A stretch of DNA of 64,000 bases from Dolomedes plantarius (lineage: Eukaryota; Arthropoda; Arachnida; Araneae; Dolomedidae), in assembly GCA_907164885.2 (NCBI GenBank), contig OU015492.1, positions 48,436,683 to 48,500,682 on the forward strand, written 5' to 3'. The notes under the pieces are model-generated. The model was given only the letters and a program-made list of their open reading frames with translations, was not told the DNA's origin and made no database searches. Positions 10,455 through 23,018 of the stretch are shown one piece after another. A program made the translations under genes and the position numbers. Position 1 is the first letter of the stretch. Each line of letters starts with the position of its first letter.

Positions 10455-10885
10455 TATAACTAAAAATAAATAATCCAACAGATTTAGATAAAAACTAGAA
10501 AAATATAGACAAAAAACAAACAGAAATCAAACACTCAGGGCATCCACGCACCAGAGGCAAGATTCTGTATAAGTGCCGAAACTGAATGTGTTTGTCTTTT
10601 CATTTTCTTTGGACAAACTGTTTCCATGGGGAACTCAGGGCCTTGGGATGTCTTTTGGTCTTACCTGCATCCTATTCAGAAAGTTCCCCTTGAGGTAACT
10701 GATTTGGTTAGGCTCCCTGATGACGAGACCTGTCGGTTACCTCTATGTCTTTTTATGATTCAGTTTCGGCACTTATACATAATCTTGCCTCTGGTGCGTG
10801 GATGCCCTGAGTGCTTGATTTCTGTTTGTTTTTTGTCTATACTCTTCTAGATTTTATCTAACTCTGGTGAATTATTTATTTTTAG

Positions 10886-10890
<5 letters not shown>
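10455..10890. mobile_element. Foldback element with ~133-bp inverted arms
   Basis: 10455-10587 is the near-exact reverse complement of 10758-10890; a few mismatches and small indels only. The arms contain the complementary landmark CAGGGCATCCACGCACCAGA / TCTGGTGCGTGGATGCCCTG. The 170-bp loop is unrelated and moderately GC-rich. The right arm runs into (TA)n. No transposase seen; class undetermined. A transcript would form a long hairpin. Confidence 0.75.

Positions 10891-10956
<66 letters not shown>
10885..10956. repeat. (TA)n microsatellite
   Basis: TA run directly following the foldback right arm. Confidence 0.9.
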
Positions 10957-10962
<6 letters not shown>

Positions 10963-11767
10963 TACATCATTTTAAGAGGAATATAGGATTTGAATACATT
11001 CGGATTATTTTAATACATGGATTTAATATTACAGATTCCGGCACCGTCCCTTATATTTTGGCTACAGACGTAAAAAGCCCAAAAATCTGAGAATAGTGGG
11101 AGGAACAATAAAAGTAACCACAGTCAATAAAAAGAAAAATAAATGGCGAGAGAAAATAGATTGAGACACGAAACCGAATTATTGCCTAGCAATCACGTAA
11201 GTGCCTGAACTTTGCTCGATTGTGCAATAGTTCGGCTCTTATTTGGGAGGCTCATAAAACAAGACTCGAACATCTCTTCTTATTATCCTTGTCCCTTATG
11301 GCCAAACTGCATTGTAATAACCTTTTCTTTACATTCGTTCCTGGCTTCTTAACTTTACATCACATTGTATTTGAACGGATCATGCTCGAGGTGGAAAATC
11401 TGCGAGAGCGTAAAGCAAACTAACATCTTACCCTGAGATGAAAGAAAGGCATAAAAGTGCACGAGACTATAAAATATATGGGTTAACGTAAGAAGCCACA
11501 TAACAAAAATGATACCGTGTAAAACACAGAAAAGGACAAAACTTGCGTTGTCGTAAAAATATGTTTCTGAAATTATAATCAAAGAGAAGATATTTGCATA
11601 TTATCATATCTATATGAGAGAAGAAGTTATATTTTTCCTTCAAAATAATCAAATAAAAGTGTTTAAAAATCAATTTATAGGGGCTTGAAAGTTTTTAGGA
11701 AAAGTGCGCAAATTTTGTGAATACATATATACATATATACATTTTACTTTTCTCTCTCTCTCTTCAG

Positions 11768-11770
<3 letters not shown>
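10957..11770. other. Unassigned sequence
   Basis: Mixed composition, with a more complex part near 11030-11420. Short open frames exist but none has recognisable domains, splice context or family features. Confidence 0.4.
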
Positions 11771-11772
<2 letters not shown>

Positions 11773-11835
<63 letters not shown>

Positions 11836-11854
11836 GTATATGTATATATATATG

Positions 11855-11887
<33 letters not shown>
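11773..11887. repeat. (TA)n microsatellite with TATG/TAAA variants
   Basis: TA run with a few TACG/TATG interruptions, ending 17 bases before a pogo-like MITE. Confidence 0.9.
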
Positions 11888-11904
11888 TTATTTATTTTTT
11901 TATA

Positions 11905-12067
11905 CAGTGAAACTCCTCTAAGGCAACCGGTCATGGTTCTGAAAAAAAGTGGCCGTTTTGAGGGGTGCCCGTCATGAAGAGGTTTTTCCATAACGCTGGC
12001 TGAGTCTTTAATCCGTTCGGAACATTATGACCGTTTCGGGGGTTGGCCGTCTAGAGAAGTTTCACTG
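11905..12067. mobile_element. Short pogo-like MITE (163 bp)
   Basis: Left end CAGTGAAACTCCTCTAAGGC, right end complementary (finishing AGAAGTTTCACTG), with TA at both flanks (11903-11904, 12068-12069). Inner terminal regions also pair imperfectly (CCGGTC near 11930, GACCG near 12030). No coding capacity. TIR and TA target fit pogo/Tigger-type elements; it is a different family from the MITE at 8963. Confidence 0.75.
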
Positions 12068-12069
12068 TA

Positions 12070-13063
12070 TATAAAAAATTGATGAGGGCCTAATTGCCCA
12101 AATAGAGAAAATGCATGATTTTAGTTCAAACATCGCATATATAGCAGAATGAAAATCCCTTCAAGGATATCATTCTCTGCTTTGAGTGGACACAAGCGTT
12201 CTTTTGGAAAACAACAGTCTGTTTAGAGGGAGCCTAAACCTAATAATTGTCTTGAGTTACATCCTATATATACCTACATCAACTAAAGAAAAAATTTGTA
12301 AATGTTCATTTTTGGAATGTGCGTTCTTTTGAAACGTGTTTACATCTATAAAATATCAAATTAGGAGTTTTGAAAGTGAAAAACATTTCAATTCTGAGTC
12401 CCATTGTTTGTTTATTTTATGCGAAAAAAAATTTGCAATTCGGAAAAGTAATAAAATACTCTCAGCGTTTCATTTGATGAAAGTTACTTATTATCTATCT
12501 TTCGATGGATGGAGAAAAATACTATCCAAAGAATGAATCAAATGGAAAGAGAAAAATTATCTTTTAAACTTGTTATCTTGAATAGCTATGAAAGATTTAA
12601 ATCATTTCTATAACATTTTTCAATATTTTATTTTTCATAAAGATGATTTTTAAAACTGGCAAAACAGCGAAGTGCTTTCACAAATTACGGAAAATATTGA
12701 TTGTTTTGAGAATTCTGGATAGAGAAAATTTAAAAAATCTACATGTTTCGTATAAAAGAAAGTCTTTAATTTTAAATTTTCATGACTACATTCATCGAAA
12801 TTAGCTCCGGAATGCAATAACTGAGAAATTCGTAGTAAGAACTGAGAATTAACATTTGACATTTCATTTTCGCGGAACCATTTCCTCTGTTATTTATTTT
12901 AAAAATATTAATAAAATGTGTCAGGCGAAAATTTTATTTTTATCGCAGCGCATATTTCTTATAAAACATTCTTTGAATGAATATTTTATTAAAACATCAG
13001 TTATCTGTTGAAAATAACTTCAGTACCTTACGTCAGCGGTCTGAAGGAATCATTATAAATAAA
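12070..13063. other. AT-rich stretch without recognised feature
   Basis: No supported gene or terminal repeat. Confidence 0.4.
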
Positions 13064-13074
13064 TAAATAAATAA

Positions 13075-13131
<57 letters not shown>
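13064..13131. repeat. (AAAT)n then (TA)n microsatellite
   Basis: Short AAAT repeats flow into a TA run. Confidence 0.85.
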
Positions 13132-13136
<5 letters not shown>

Positions 13137-13287
13137 GAAAAACTTTAATTTTTTTTCTATGTTAGTACATATACATTCATTTAGATTGTTTTTACAGCAT
13201 AGATTTACAAATTTCGTGGCATTAAAAAATGTTGATAGTTTACAAAACTTAAATAAAATTAGTTTCTTTATATTAAAAAAGTAATTA

Positions 13288-13946
13288 CGTAGTTAACAGA
13301 GTGAAGTTACTGAAGCCTACTTCATTAAATAAAAAATTCCATAGATTGCCAGGGTAATGTAATTTATTTTAAATTATATTATACCAGAAATTTCTTGTGG
13401 TACTTTCAGGCCTTTTAATAATAAATTTAATTTTGCAAATGAAAATAATGCATGTTAAAGAACTGATTTTAATCTGTGACATTCAATAACACATTGTACA
13501 CAAACTACATGACGTCACACTTCTCTGATTGATGGTCCCAATTAACAACCCCCCTCCCCCTCCGCAAACAACAAAATTCCCCTCCCGAGGGGTAACTAAC
13601 TACTTAACAGACTGAAGTTATTGAAGCATATTTCAAGAAAGAAAAAATTCAATAGAATGTCAAGTTAATGAAATTTATTTTAAATAATATTATAACACAT
13701 AATTCTTGGATTTCTTTCAGGCCTTTAAATAATAATTTAATTTTGCAAATGAAAAAAAGGCTGAATGCTCAAGAACTTTTAACATGTGACATTCAGTAAA
13801 CCTTATTAAATGTCCCAGATTAAATTAAAAACAAATTACAACTTTACAAATTGCACATAATCTACAGAACATTACACTTTTTTCAATAGTGGTCCCAGTT
13901 ACTCCCCTGAAACCCTGGAATTCCCAAAAGGGGGGGGGGGATTGCC
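13288..13946. repeat. Two-unit tandem duplication
   Basis: Unit 1 (13288-13598) and unit 2 (13599-13946) share landmarks in the same order: TTAACAGA.TGAAGTTA, AATTTATTTTAAAT, TTTCAGGCCTTT, TTTAATTTTGCAAATGAAAA, TGTGACATTCA. Diverged by many substitutions and small indels, so old. C- and G-runs sit near each unit's end. No coding. Confidence 0.75.
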
Positions 13947-14461
13947 TAGTTAAGAACCCCTGTATTAGCCGTTTATTAGTTCCCCTATTTTCAACATGAT
14001 TTTTAAAGTAATATCGAAAGTAATACTTTCTTTTTCCCTAGACAGTCATTTCCTCTTCCAGAACACGTGCTTCTAGAGAGGCAGGTGTTTCTAGGGGTTG
14101 TTTACTGAAGTGAGCTTTCACGAGAGAATGCAAAACTGAAGTTTCGTGATTGTATCAAACTTCAAGCTAAAGCAGCTGGGTGACGTAAAGAAAACAAGGA
14201 TGATTAATAGTTCGAACCGATGAGCGACACTTAGGGATTCACTTCATTTATAACACTTTCATGATCACAATGTTAGCAGTAGTCACTTGTTTCCAGGTTG
14301 TAACAAAATTTTTCAGTAACTTTTAAACTTATTAAAAGGCTTTTGAGTGAAGTAGAGCAAAACTGATACAGAAGGTAGAAAAAGGTAAAATTGATTGTTT
14401 ATAATGTGTTGAAAAGTTGACTTTTTTAGATAAAAGAAAATTTAGAAAACGTACCTGAGCG

Positions 14462-14522
<61 letters not shown>
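14462..14522. repeat. (TA)n microsatellite
   Basis: TA run with one TATG interruption. Confidence 0.9.
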
Positions 14523-14525
<3 letters not shown>

Positions 14526-17088
14526 ATATTGATATTGAAGATTAGAAGATTATTGCTTTTATTTTTTGGACCTGTCTCAGTTGTATATACTACATTCCTT
14601 GCACCCTGGACTTCATATCATGCTCCTTTCAACAAATTTCTGTACACTGAAATCTAAGCTACAGCCACAGAATTCCCAAATCAGATCACACGTTAAGCGG
14701 TTATTAAACATGATAAATGGTAATCGATGACTCTAAAAAAGAAAACTTATAAGTGGATTCAAGAGGACAGAAACTAAAGAAAGGTCGTAAGCGTAAGCTG
14801 ATCCCGAATAACTAATAAGAAAAAATCATTAGCTATTAAAAAAAAATCATTAACCTGCTCCAAAAAACAGCTTACATCATAGTTTATAAGATTACAAAGC
14901 ATTTCCGTAAACTATAAATCTTTATCATTTCATTATCAAAATATTTTCTCATATCATTTAATGTTACGTTAAAGGAAAAAAAAAAGTCTTTGATCCAGAC
15001 ATCAAATAAAGATCTTTGATATCATTGGAGATGAGAGGAAAATTGTCAGTTTATGGACAAACAAGAAACGGCTTGTAATAGTGTACATTTTAGTTATTGA
15101 TTTTCAAAACTATATCACACATGCTTGTTTCAAAGCATGGGTACCACATTTTAAATCCGATGACTTAAAATGTGGTGATCTTTGACTCACATCCGATGAC
15201 TTAAAATCCGGTGACTTTAAATCAAATAACTTTATTTTCAGTTTTATATATTTGCTTGGTATGAAAAAAAAAAAAAGACCATGCCAGTCATTTATATACT
15301 CACATCATTGTTTTATTCTTTATTAGTTGTTGATTTTACTAAGTAAAAGTAAATTAATAAAAACTTAATCAGTCATCTTAAAATCGTATTTCGAATTAAT
15401 GCAACATGACTTCTTTTTCAAAAGAAACCATTAATCAATCTCTTTGTTCTCAAACCTACTTGTTTCACTTTTTGAACAATATTGGAAACATTAAATCTTA
15501 TGTTTCCAATATTGCTAAGAAAAAAACCCTTTCGCTCTAAAACATTGTTTATTGATTGAAAATATAAGCATTTAAAAGGTTTTGAAGCTCAGTGGATAAA
15601 CATGTGTAGGAAATTATATAGCAGATACAGTGGGAATTTAAATATGATGTCAGGCTGCTCTTCCCAATTTTGGAAGATTTCTAGTATTGGACATGAAGCA
15701 TGCGAGCGCGTATGAAGGAATATTGAACATATTGCGTATTTTAATTCCGTAAGCTACTAAAAATTAATCAAGAGGAACTTTTTAGGACGAGATGCTACTC
15801 GATACTACGCTGAGATATTACACAAGTGAGATCACAGAATTTTATAGTGATATAACAGATATTTTTAGATTATGTCGTATTATGTGACATAATCTATTTT
15901 ATACGTTTATGAAATACATAGCTTAAAAATGATTAACATTAGAATAGAATGCTGAAGCAGCGGATAGTTGAATTAATTTAAATACATCAATTCACCTCAG
16001 CTTATACTTAACATTGTAAAGTTGACAAATATTCATAATAAAAAAAACACTTAATTATCAGTACTCCATTTTCAATAAATTACCAGTTGACCTCTTTTGA
16101 GGCAGACTAAATTTAAGCTGCATATGTAGAGGAATGTCATACCAGGAAGTCTTAGAATACGATCAAGTAGGCTACAAAACTCAAATACCTCAATTCATAG
16201 TCAAAAGAACAGAGAGAATGATACATTAGAAACATTAATCTTACATTCTTAGAAACATTCAAATAATATTTCAAGAATCCTCCTAAGAATTGATGTTCGA
16301 TCCTTAGAATATAGGTAGAATTCTCGGACTACAAGTCCTATACAAAGCGCGGATTTGTAGACGTTTGCGTAAGAGCACAAATCCCGTAGAGCAACACAGG
16401 AGTTTAAACTAATCTCACAACGAAAGATTCGATTACGAACTAAAACGTCCTTATATTACCCTAACGAAGCGAATTAAATAATTTACTCAATAGGAGAATT
16501 CAGGAATTTAGACTTTAATCTTCAGAGGAGGTCTGGAGGACTGATACGCTTGACTTGGTCTTAAGGGAGGCTTAGCTGTGATAAGCGAAAAGCTTTACAG
16601 TGATTGGGGAGATTTAAACGAGTTTCAATCAGGTAGATGTGTGTATTACGTTGAAACTGACAGACATTTTCCTATCAGAGACAGAAAACAAGAATGAAAG
16701 AAAAGTGACAATCCGTTTTTCATAGCCTTAAGAGTTCGTATATAAAGTAACGTTTTACACACTGTGACGAGTTTGTTTAAATTGCAAAAGAAAGTGTGTT
16801 AAGGGAAGTGGGTACAGAATTAGAGAGAATCAACAAACATCATAAATTTTATTTGATACTGTAAGCGCTGAAATTATATCTCTATTAGCTACTATAACCC
16901 GTGGAAGTGCCTTTATCGCACGTACATACATAGTAGCAGTTATCACTGATAAATATGATCTTTCTAACTGTAGTTAAAAAAATACAGTAGGATTAAAATC
17001 TCAACGTACAGATTATTTTATTTTTGAAATTAATAAAAGTAATCAAATAAAGCTCCAATATAAATACTTTAACAACTCATGTTTAAAT
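14523..17088. other. Unassigned sequence with one short perfect hairpin
   Basis: No gene supported. 15143-15176 holds a perfect 12-bp stem (ACCACATTTTAA / TTAAAATGTGGT) with a 10-base loop, and the loop motif CCGATGAC recurs about 37 bases downstream. 16260-16740 is less AT-rich but has no open frame of note. Confidence 0.4.
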
Positions 17089-17533
17089 AATTACAAGATA
17101 AAAAGAACTTTTTATATGCCATGTTTTTAAATTTTCTGTTGAATCATATAAACTTGACAATTCTATGTATTAATAAATACTTTTTTAAAATTTTTTTGAT
17201 GTATTATCCCATCAACTTGAAATAAAATTAAGTTAATTGAAAGTTAACTTGCATTTAACTTTTCGTTCCCGTTCCGGCCAATAGATGGCTGCACCAGTCT
17301 ACAAAACAAAATTAACTGAAAATAACTGAAAATTAATTTACTTATGCTTAAAGATGGCTAAAAGTATTGAAAATGCATTGTCATCGTGTTCTGAGCTATT
17401 CTAAAAGTTTCAAATGTCTAGCTAGCCGGGAAGTTAGTTAAAAATCGATTGCAAGATTTGTACTGGACAAACACACACGCAAACAAACACAAAAAAACAA
17501 GAAAGCAAGTTAATAAAAACATATTAAAAAATA
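17089..17533 (+). repeat. Dispersed repeat, copy 1 (~445 bp)
   Basis: Matches 23019-23452 in the same orientation, from AATTACAAGATAAAAAGAAC to AGTTAATAAAAACAT. Shared unusual landmarks include GGCCAATAGATGGCTGCACC and TGTCATCGTGTTCTGAGC. Differences are scattered substitutions and small indels. No obvious termini, so the repeat class is unknown. Confidence 0.8.
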
Positions 17534-18472
17534 ATAATCCCACATTGAAGAAATTTATTCCTGTAAGTTTTTTCGATGTAGCAATTTATTTTTTAATGTC
17601 CGCTTCGATTATACAGTCCTTAAGGAGTTAACTATTAATTGTTATTTTATAGGTAGTAGATGAAAAATAAAGTTTTTACTCTACCTTTTTTCGAAAAAAA
17701 TTATATTTGTAGAAAAAAATGCTTATGTAGTTATTGGCATGACTTAAAATTGGTGAAACTTTTCTAGTGTATAGATAAAGTTTATAGATCATTATCATAT
17801 TAAACTTATTCCTTTCTAGATTTTAAACAATTGCATGTGATTAACAACAATATTTAACAACAGTAACTAATGGAACATACTTTAATAAAAGTACAAACAT
17901 ATTAGGTAATGTAGGCCAAGCTCCCAAATCATTTTCGAAGATTATGATAATTTCTTTCGTCTTTGATTATCACGTGAAAATTTAAACATTTCCCGCAACC
18001 CATTACTTACTTGAAAAATTCGCTTTTAAATATCCCTAGATTTTTTTTTCATCCGTTTAACACCCTGAATCATTTGATCGACTGTATATATCTTACACAA
18101 CAAACGCTAAGTTTGCAGCAAAATGATGCTTGATGCGTTCGTTGGCAGCGGATTTAAGGATCGTAAAACTAGAGAAAAATTATAAAAACAGATTCTGAGA
18201 CCGGCCGTATTTGGTAAGTTCAAGAGTTTCTTTTAGCAGTATTCTCAGGAAAAGTTTCGTAGACTAATGTATTACCGTAACTCTTAGAATGATAAATGAC
18301 CATGAAACTTCAAAAAGGATTGTAAGGATAGTTACAATGCATGAACTTAGAGAAAAAATTTTAGTAAAAGAAGTACATTAGAATTGAGAATAAAAAAGAA
18401 TTGTTCAAAAAAGGTAACAATGCTTATGTAACACACACAAACACCTGCACTTACACACACAGTGTGTAGAGA
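17534..18472. other. AT-rich stretch without recognised feature
   Basis: No supported gene, repeat terminus or RNA. Confidence 0.4.
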
Positions 18473-18734
<262 letters not shown>

Positions 18735-19951
18735 CACTGAAGTGCCACTGAATTAGGGATACCTACCTAGTAATGAGTTGGGCCTCCTGTTGCCGTGATA
18801 ACGGCTGCCACACCACGAGACATGGATTCAACAAGTTTCTGGAAACGTTCCACGGGAATGGCTTGCCAAATATTGGCTAAAGCTGTCCATAATTCAGTAA
18901 GGTTCTTTGGTGGTGTGTGATGGCCTTTCACGCCTTGTTCCAAAACATTCCAAAGATGCTCAATAGGATTTAAGTCTGGGCTTCTAGGTGGCCAATTCAT
19001 GACAGAGAAGTCAGAGGAATGCTCATCCAACCGGCCAGTAGTCAACCGGGACTTGTGAGAGGTACAGTTGTCTTGCTGGAAAACTCCATTACCGTGCGGA
19101 TAACAGAACAGCATAAACGGATGGAGGTGATCACCCAGCAACTCTACGTACCGAATTGCATTGAGGGAGGTTGGTACACGCACCAAAGATCCCAAACTGT
19201 GCCACGAAAAAACACCCCAGACCATGATTGAACCACCATGCCCTTGTACAGTTCCAGACAGGCATGCAGGATCCATGGCTTCATGAGCCTGACACCATAT
19301 TCTCAGCCTCCCGTCGGCGTTAAGTAGTCGGAATCGAGACTCATCACTCCATGCTCCTCTTTTCCAGTCCTCTACACTCCAGTCTCTGTGCTCTCTTTCC
19401 CAGGTAAGACGTGCAGCCCGATGGCGAGTTTAGAGCAATGGTACTCTCGTAGGTTGACGGCTCCCGAAACCCATACGGTGAAGCGAGCGTTGCAAAGTCC
19501 GTTTACTGACTGTACGAATGGCACCGTCATTAAACTGGGTGGTAATTTGAGCTAATGTTTGGCTTCGCTGGCTACGTACAATACGTCTGAGCCGTCTCTC
19601 ACCTAGCACTGTCAAGACTAATTGTCCTTTGCAGTTTGTCCAATCGCTAGTATTTTTTCCACCATCCATGTATTCTTGGTATACTCTTGACACTGTCGAC
19701 CTTGAAAATCCTAGCTGTCTGACGATTTCGGAAATTGAATGGCCCATGCGTCGCGCACCTACGATTTGTCCGCGATCGAAAGCGTCTAAATCAGGCAGTT
19801 TACCCATACTGGCAATTCCAACAACTAATTCAGAACAACCACAGTACGAGCTATATATGCAGTTACCACAGCGCCCTCACTTGCGCATATATGATACGCA
19901 GAGCTACACAATTTGCATAGGCTTTGCTATCCCTAATTCAGTGGCACTTCA

Positions 19952-19954
<3 letters not shown>
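18735..19954 (-). mobile_element. Tc1/mariner DD36E-type transposon, copy 1
   Basis: About 27-bp terminal inverted repeats (CACTGAAGTGCCACTGAATT... at the left; complement at the right, last bases mutated). TA target on both sides inside a (TA)n tract. One minus-strand transposase gene fills the element. Same family as 48424-49637. About 1.2 kb, normal for Tc1-like elements. Confidence 0.92.
18767..19807 (-). pseudogene. Tc1-like DD36E transposase, one nonsense codon
   Basis: A cut-and-paste transposase read on the minus strand from ATG at 19807. The whole 346-codon frame is intact except one in-frame TAA at 19430-19432, where the sister copy has a Tyr codon. Paired helix-turn-helix DNA-binding region at the N-terminus (FDRGQIVGARRMGHSISEIV, and TLAQITTQFNDG...SKRTLQRSL), then the DDE catalytic core: first D in SDESRF, second D in QQDNCTSH, E in SPDLNPIEHLW. 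I count 36 residues between the second D and the E, the spacing called DD36E rather than the Tc1-typical DD34E. Length fits the superfamily. The stop splits the DNA-binding and catalytic halves, so this copy is probably dead. Confidence 0.9.

Positions 19955-20038
<84 letters not shown>
19955..20038. repeat. (TA)n microsatellite, right part
   Basis: Continuation of the tract at 18473-18734, separated by the Tc1-like insertion. Confidence 0.9.
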
Positions 20039-20040
<2 letters not shown>

Positions 20041-20831
20041 TATAATGTTTAATTCTCCCTTAATAAAAATTGCCTATAAAATAATAATTTTTTTATCGTT
20101 AGAGCTGCTTTAAAGAACCTTGATTTCCGTTACTGTATTTTCTTTTAACAAATTTCCACCTATAAAAAGTTGAAAAACATTACACTTTAATAAAAGATCA
20201 AGTTCCAGCGATATGTAGAGATTCCATGATAAACCAAATGTTAAATTCAAAATTATTTTCTTATCTTGAGTTTAATAAAGCTTTTGAGTTTCCCTAGTTG
20301 CAGTTCTTAAGTAATAAAAGCCATAAAAAACACATTTCAAGGAATTTTTTTTTCAAGAAAAAGTGTGTAAGTGCAAAAGGTATAAATATAGAAGGGAATA
20401 CGACATTAAGTTAAGAATAACTCTCCCTTCCAAATAACCCAAATGGTGGAGAAACACTAGGCAGGATCAATTATTTGCAGTCTTATTTCGGCTTCGAAAC
20501 TTGAATTCCATTTACTTTGGGATCTATTTATTGAGATCTTCCTGCCATTACTGTCTTAGAAGTGGGATTAGAAAATTTTATATGCTTTTCAAGGATAATT
20601 ACGAAAAGTTAAAATCGCTGGGTACATAAAAGTTTCCGGAGATTAGTCTCAAAAGTAAATAACAGAAGAGCTTAAACGACTTGGCTAATTTTCGAAGTAA
20701 TTTCAATGGGATACCATAAAAGATTGATTTTACGTGCATCTAGAATTTTACTTTTATTCACACTATATTTTATTAGACCTTAGGTGGAATAAACCATGTA
20801 TTGAGACAATTACCAGTTCACAATGAATAGA
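20039..20831. other. AT-rich stretch without recognised feature
   Basis: Nothing supported. Confidence 0.4.
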
Positions 20832-21687
20832 TTTAAGGGCAAATTAAATAGATTAAATTGTAGCTAATGCCCTTTTCTGAATCTTTTGTTCTAGGTTGAA
20901 GGAAATTCAATTTAGGGTGCCAAACTTCCAATAAAATCCATAATAAAATTTCACTATACTTTAAGATGAAATTTATTTTGAGAAAACAGATAAGAAATGT
21001 TGACCTATTACACTGTTAAAAAGAAATCAGGATAGTAAAGAATCTCCAACACTCCCAGTAATAAGATAATTTTCAGTTATTTTTAGCTATACAATGGGGA
21101 TATATTCACTTCAACGTATCTGATACTGAGAAAACAATAGTTATATAGAAAATAGATGAAAGACTTAACATTATTCGAGGAAACCATGTAAAACCATTAT
21201 ACAACAGCCTCATTATCTAATTGCAGAGCTGGTATGAAACTGTTAAGACAAAACTCTTTAAGGGAAAATTAAACAGATTAAATTGTAGCTAATGCCCGTT
21301 TCTGAATCTTTTGTTCTAGGTTGTAGAAAATTTAATTTAGGGTGCCAAACTTTCACTAAAATCCATAATAAAATTTCACTATAATATAAGACGAAATATA
21401 TTTTGAGATAACAGATAAGAAATGTTGATTTATAAACTGTTAAAAGAAAATAAGGATAGTAAAGACCCTTCACCACGCCCAGCAATAAGAAAATTTTCAG
21501 TTATTTTTAGATTTACAATGGGGATATATTCACTTCAACGTATCTGAGAGTGAGAAAACAATAGTTGTATATAAAATGATTGAAAGACTTACAAATTATT
21601 CGAGGAAACCATGTGAAACCATTATACAGCAACCTGATTCTCTAAGTGCAGAGCTGGCATGAAACTGTTAAGACAAAACTCTTTTAC
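20832..21687. repeat. Two-unit tandem duplication, 425-bp period
   Basis: Unit 1 20832-21256, unit 2 21257 to about 21687. Shared landmarks: ATTAAATTGTAGCTAATGCC, AATCTTTTGTTCTAGGTTG, TAGGGTGCCAAACTT, GGGGATATATTCACTTCAAC, GAGGAAACCATGT, GACAAAACTCTTT. Diverged modestly. Unit 2 ends at the donor-like site of the minus-strand exon candidate, so the duplication would lie in its downstream intron. Confidence 0.85.
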
Positions 21688-21855
21688 CTTCAAACTCTTT
21701 TCGCTGTCACCTGTTCTCACTGAAATTTTATCTTTCACCTTAACACAGTGTAAGTTGTTCGAAAATCGAATACGGAACTTTCCGTCTACCTTGGTATGAT
21801 CCTTCTGAAAGAACCTGCTAACTTTCAGCAGTTCCTTTTCAACAAGTGGAGGCAT
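21688..21855 (-). CDS. Candidate first coding exon, gene not identified
   Basis: On the minus strand an ATG at 21855 opens 56 codons (MPPLVEKELLKVSRFF..., then KVDGKFRIRFSNN and CVKVKDKISVRTGD) ending at a donor-like GAAG|GTAAAAG, with GT at plus 21687-21686; phase 0. The peptide is mixed in composition, with alternating hydrophobic and charged residues as in a beta-rich domain, unlike the low-complexity shadows nearby. The frame runs on 20 codons past the donor, but that part matches the intronic tandem repeat unit. I do not recognise a family. It could be the start of a host gene running leftward; no second exon was found. Confidence 0.42.
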
Positions 21856-23018
21856 AGTAAAGAAATAAACATTTAATGTTTTATACGTTGTATACTATAG
21901 AAATCTTTTGTTCGTTGTTTTAAAAATGAATGTATTTCGATGATTTAAATAAAAAAGTTTTAATTAAAAGTCAGTATATAGACTTAGTTTCAAGAAAATC
22001 CATTTTCTTAAAACTAGAGTAAAAAAATTTTCACTCGAAAGTTTTCTCCTCTTTAGGTGATTACCCTAGGAGGGCATTAATAGATTTGAAAAAAACCCAT
22101 CATGTAATGAATAGAATTTTTAAGAATTTTGTAAATATTGCATTTTGTTTCGTTAAAATGGCTCCTATGGAAGAGCTCCTATAGCTGTTTATTTAACATG
22201 GGAGTCTATGGTAATCTCGTCAAATATGAGAGTTATCGCCAAATTGGCGATGGATTTTGTGACTTATTTGGGTCGCCAGATTTGGTGATATATTTACCAA
22301 ATTTAGCGAAATTTCGCCAGCTTGCGGAATAAACCTTTCTGGAATTTTCTAAGAATATCTAACTGTGACTCACCTTATAGAGGGTGCTTTGGAAATCTAT
22401 AAATATACCTGACATTGGCATTGGAACTCAGTTCAATTTCCTAGTGAGAATTGAATGTGTAAAAACTGCGTTGATTGGCGTGTATTGTATTGAAAATTCT
22501 GGTATCTTGATTAGTGTTTTTAGAATTTTCTGCTGTATAAAAGACAGTTGTTACGTCTTTTATATTTGAGTTTGTGTATAATTTGTGAATAATTTGCAAA
22601 ATAATAAATTTATTTTGTGTGAACTTTCTGAAGAGATTATTATCCAATCCTAACGAATCCATTAAAACGCAACATCATTGTCCTATTATAATAGTTACTT
22701 AGCAATAAAAGATTTATGCATAATAAAGGAAATTAAATAGCATTGAAATATAAACTATATATTTCAGGAGGGTTATGCGTGGAATTAATAACTCGAATCT
22801 CTTTGTGAGTGACATCATTTAATATTTCGAAACCCTTCGCTTATTTCAATGTTTGAACAAAGGTTTTAAAAAATGCACCAAGTCTGTCTGCAATTCTAAT
22901 AGTGGTTACTAGTCAAGAATGAACTTGCGTTACTAGTCAGGAATGGTCGCGTCAGTGAATGTTCAGTGAATGAGCAGTGAATGTTCTCAGGCCCGATTTC
23001 CACTCATCGGGGTTTTAC
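21856..23018. other. Unassigned, upstream of exon candidate
   Basis: Would be 5' of the minus-strand exon candidate. Holds a small perfect dyad ATCGCCAA-A-TTGGCGAT near 22230 and short GTGAATG repeats near 22955-22990. No gene supported. Confidence 0.35.

Noticed and set aside
11704..11991. Several overlapping open frames
   Set aside because: All derive from the (TA)n tract and the adjoining MITE.
19019..20039. Plus-strand frames of 61-136 codons
   Set aside because: Antisense of the Tc1-like transposase and the flanking (TA)n.
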